A stretch of DNA of 8,314 nucleotides, taken from NCBI GenBank assembly GCA_011390085.1, contig JAABTB010000022.1, forward strand, positions 1-8,314, written 5' to 3'. Source of the stretch: Desulfobacula sp. (GTDB lineage: Bacteria > Desulfobacterota > Desulfobacteria > Desulfobacterales > Desulfobacteraceae). The notes under the pieces are model-generated. The model made no database searches, was not told the DNA's origin, and saw only the letters and a program-made list of their open reading frames with translations. Positions 6,794 through 8,314 of the stretch are shown piece after piece. A program made the position numbers and the translations under genes. Position 1 is the first letter of the stretch. Every line of letters begins with the position of its first letter.

Positions 6794-8107
6794 ATGGCGT
6801 TTGCTTATGTAGAAAACGAAAGTTCGGCGAAAATCAAGGTTATCGGTGTCGGTGGAGCCGGCGGTAATGCCGTCAACAACATGATCAATGCAAAGCTTCG
6901 GGGGGTTAAATTCATCGTTGCCAATACCGACCGGCAAGCCCTGGAAGCATCCATGGCTGAAGTCAAAATCCAGATCGGAAAAGAATTGACCGAAGGCCTT
7001 GGGGCCGGTGCAGACCCCCAGAAAGGCCGGGATGCAGCCCTCGAGAGTGCCGACGAGATTCGGGAAGCCTTGAAGGACAGCCATATGGTGTTTATCACCG
7101 CCGGTTTTGGCGGGGGAACAGGCACGGGAGCCGCTCCGGTCATCGCAGAAATCTGCAAGGATCTCGGCATCCTGACCGTGGCAGTGGCGTCCAAACCCTT
7201 TTCCTTTGAAGGCAAAAAACGGGAGAAACAGGCCCTTGAAGGCCTTGAAAAACTTCACGGTATTACCGACACCGTTATTATCATTCCCAATGACCGGCTC
7301 CGGGGGATCGCTCCCAAAGGTGCAAGAATGGTGGACATGTTCATCAAGGCCGATGAAATCCTTCATCATTCCGTCAAAGGCATCACCGATCTGATCATGA
7401 TGCCGGGCCATGTCAATCTTGATTTTGCAGATGTCAAAACCACCATGCAGAAATCAGGTAAGGCCCTCATGGGGATTGGAATCGCCTCCGGAGAAAACCG
7501 GGCCGTTGAAGCGGCGGAAAGAGCCATTTCCCATCCTCTCCTGGAAGATATCTCCATTTCAGGCGCAAAAGCCGTATTAATGAATATCACCTCCAGCTCC
7601 GACCTGACCCTGGATGAAATGACGGAAGCTTCGGACCGGATTCACAGGGAAGTCGGGGATGATGCAGAAATCATCTGGGGCCAGACCTTTGATGAAGAAC
7701 TGGGAGATGAGATCCGGATTACGGTCATTGCCACCGGCATCGGCTCCGATGAGCCCAAGGCCGAGCCCAACAATATCCATCATTTTGATCCCGTGGGCCA
7801 GCCCATTTATCATCAACAGGCTTCAGCCGCCTCGGCCCGGGGGGGACAGTTCTCCCAGGGACCCGCATGGCAGGGGTCACAGCCGACCCTGTCCCAGCCA
7901 CGATCAGCGTCAGAGTCTGTTGCCAGGGGTCATCTGCGGGTTCCGACACCGGAGGAGCTGGCCAACTGGAATGAATTTGACAACCCGGTCATCATCAAGC
8001 ATAAAAAAGCTGTCGGAGATGATGATATGATGAACAATTACAATACCGTGCAGTACGACAATGATGATCTGGAGGTTCCGACATTTTTGAGACGTAAAGC
8101 CGATTGA
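6794..8107 (+). CDS. ftsZ: Cell division protein FtsZ (tubulin-like GTPase)
   Basis: FtsZ is the cytoplasmic GTPase that polymerises into the division ring and is tethered by FtsA. The 437-residue product is longer than the common 380-400. Motifs include the N-terminal IKVIGVGGAGGNAVNNMI, the tubulin signature GGGTGTG (106-112), and the T7 catalytic loop NLDFADV with Asn208, Asp210 and Asp213. These match E. coli N207, D209 and D212. The globular core ends near residue 317. A disordered-looking linker of about 105 residues, rich in Gln, Ser, Pro and Gly, leads to the C-terminal peptide LEVPTFLRR (426-434), which should bind FtsA. An unusual CTP-like stretch, EFDNPVIIKHKKA, sits at 394-406. 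ATG 6794 is preferred over ATG 6782 because of its ribosome site. The gap after ftsA is 18 nt, the largest in the window. Confidence 0.98.
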   Translation: MAFAYVENESSAKIKVIGVGGAGGNAVNNMINAKLRGVKFIVANTDRQALEASMAEVKIQIGKELTEGLGAGADPQKGRDAALESADEIREALKDSHMVFITAGFGGGTGTGAAPVIAEICKDLGILTVAVASKPFSFEGKKREKQALEGLEKLHGITDTVIIIPNDRLRGIAPKGARMVDMFIKADEILHHSVKGITDLIMMPGHVNLDFADVKTTMQKSGKALMGIGIASGENRAVEAAERAISHPLLEDISISGAKAVLMNITSSSDLTLDEMTEASDRIHREVGDDAEIIWGQTFDEELGDEIRITVIATGIGSDEPKAEPNNIHHFDPVGQPIYHQQASAASARGGQFSQGPAWQGSQPTLSQPRSASESVARGHLRVPTPEELANWNEFDNPVIIKHKKAVGDDDMMNNYNTVQYDNDDLEVPTFLRRKAD

Positions 8108-8110
8108 TCG

Positions 8111-8314
8111 ATGAAAAAAAGGCATAAACCTGCCTGGGAGGATGGTCACAACAGAGAAGGAACAGTTGAACAAGGGGCCATCCGGAAACAAACCAAGGGG
8201 CTGATAAAAACCGCCCTGGTATATCCCAATACCTATTCGGCAGGCATGTCTTCCCTGGGGTTTCAAACCGTTTACCGGCTTTTAAACCAAATGGACCATG
8301 TGTCCTGTGAAAGG
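8111..8314 (+). CDS. B12-binding/radical SAM-type protein, N-terminal part (partial)
   Basis: An open frame of 68 codons starts at ATG 8111 and runs off the right edge. It lies 3 nt after the ftsZ TGA and in the same frame. The N terminus is polar and basic (MKKRHKPAWEDG). It is followed by LIKTALVYPNTYSAGMSSLG and FQTVYRLLN (about 33-61), then HVSCER. The pattern [AV]LVYPN-Y-GMS-LGFQ-VYRLLN, then CER, is recognised as the opening of COG1032-type proteins that carry a cobalamin-binding-like domain before a radical SAM domain. The CxxxCxxC cluster motif would lie beyond the window, so radical SAM chemistry is inferred rather than seen. No strong ribosome site precedes the ATG, suggesting translation coupled to ftsZ. 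The function of this subfamily is unknown to me. Confidence 0.75.
   Translation, partial: MKKRHKPAWEDGHNREGTVEQGAIRKQTKGLIKTALVYPNTYSAGMSSLGFQTVYRLLNQMDHVSCER

Noticed and set aside
5768..7411. Minus-strand open frames opposite ftsA (5768-6322, 6226-6705) and across ftsA/ftsZ (6737-7411).
   Set aside because: They follow the coding frame of the opposite strand, have no domain signature, and two of them overlap each other.
8105..8107. TGA at the ftsZ end as a selenocysteine codon.
   Set aside because: FtsZ ends with its normal C-terminal peptide just before it, and the next gene has its own ATG one codon later. There is no reason to expect recoding.
1..8314. Search for CRISPR arrays, insertion sequences, tRNAs, riboswitches, toxin-antitoxin or defence genes.
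   Set aside because: Coding sequence fills nearly the whole window with conserved dcw genes. I saw no direct-repeat arrays, terminal inverted repeats, RNA gene signatures or foreign-looking segment.

Overview
This window is a slice of the bacterial dcw (division and cell wall) gene cluster. All genes are on the + strand and packed almost without gaps. The order is murD (3' end), ftsW, murG, murC, murB, ftsQ, ftsA, ftsZ, and then the 5' end of a B12-binding/radical SAM-type gene. The protein sequences, the murC-murB-ftsQ-ftsA-ftsZ order with no ddl between murB and ftsQ, the radical SAM gene directly after ftsZ, and the roughly 50% GC composition all suggest a sulfate-reducing deltaproteobacterium (Desulfobacterota), probably Desulfobacteraceae-like. 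That taxonomic call is an inference from remembered family patterns. No marker gene such as rRNA is present.

Layout: bases 1-183 encode the last 60 residues of MurD. FtsW (176-1303), MurG (1284-2393), MurC (2397-3764) and MurB (3774-4694) make and polymerise the peptidoglycan precursor. FtsQ (start 4687), FtsA (TTG start 5549) and FtsZ (start 6794) are the divisome scaffold, membrane anchor and cytoskeletal ring. The gene beginning at 8111 runs off the right edge. Neighbouring genes overlap by 8-20 nt or are separated by 1-18 nt, so the whole window reads as one transcription unit with translational coupling. I see no internal promoter, terminator, RNA gene, repeat array or mobile element, and no gap over 20 nt between genes.

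How the genes work together: MurB and MurC make UDP-MurNAc and add L-Ala, and MurD adds D-Glu. MurG adds GlcNAc to lipid I to give lipid II, and FtsW polymerises lipid II at the septum. FtsZ, tethered by FtsA and linked to the periplasm through FtsQ, directs where this happens.

The region is mostly ordinary and I do not see a new multi-gene system. The points worth a second look are small: a second, CTP-like peptide inside the long FtsZ linker; Cys in place of the usual catalytic Ser in MurB; a Lys in the MurG glycine-rich loop; a contrast between GTG/TTG starts for ftsQ/ftsA and a near-perfect ribosome site for ftsZ; and a radical SAM-type gene tied to the cluster, 3 nt after ftsZ and in the same frame.
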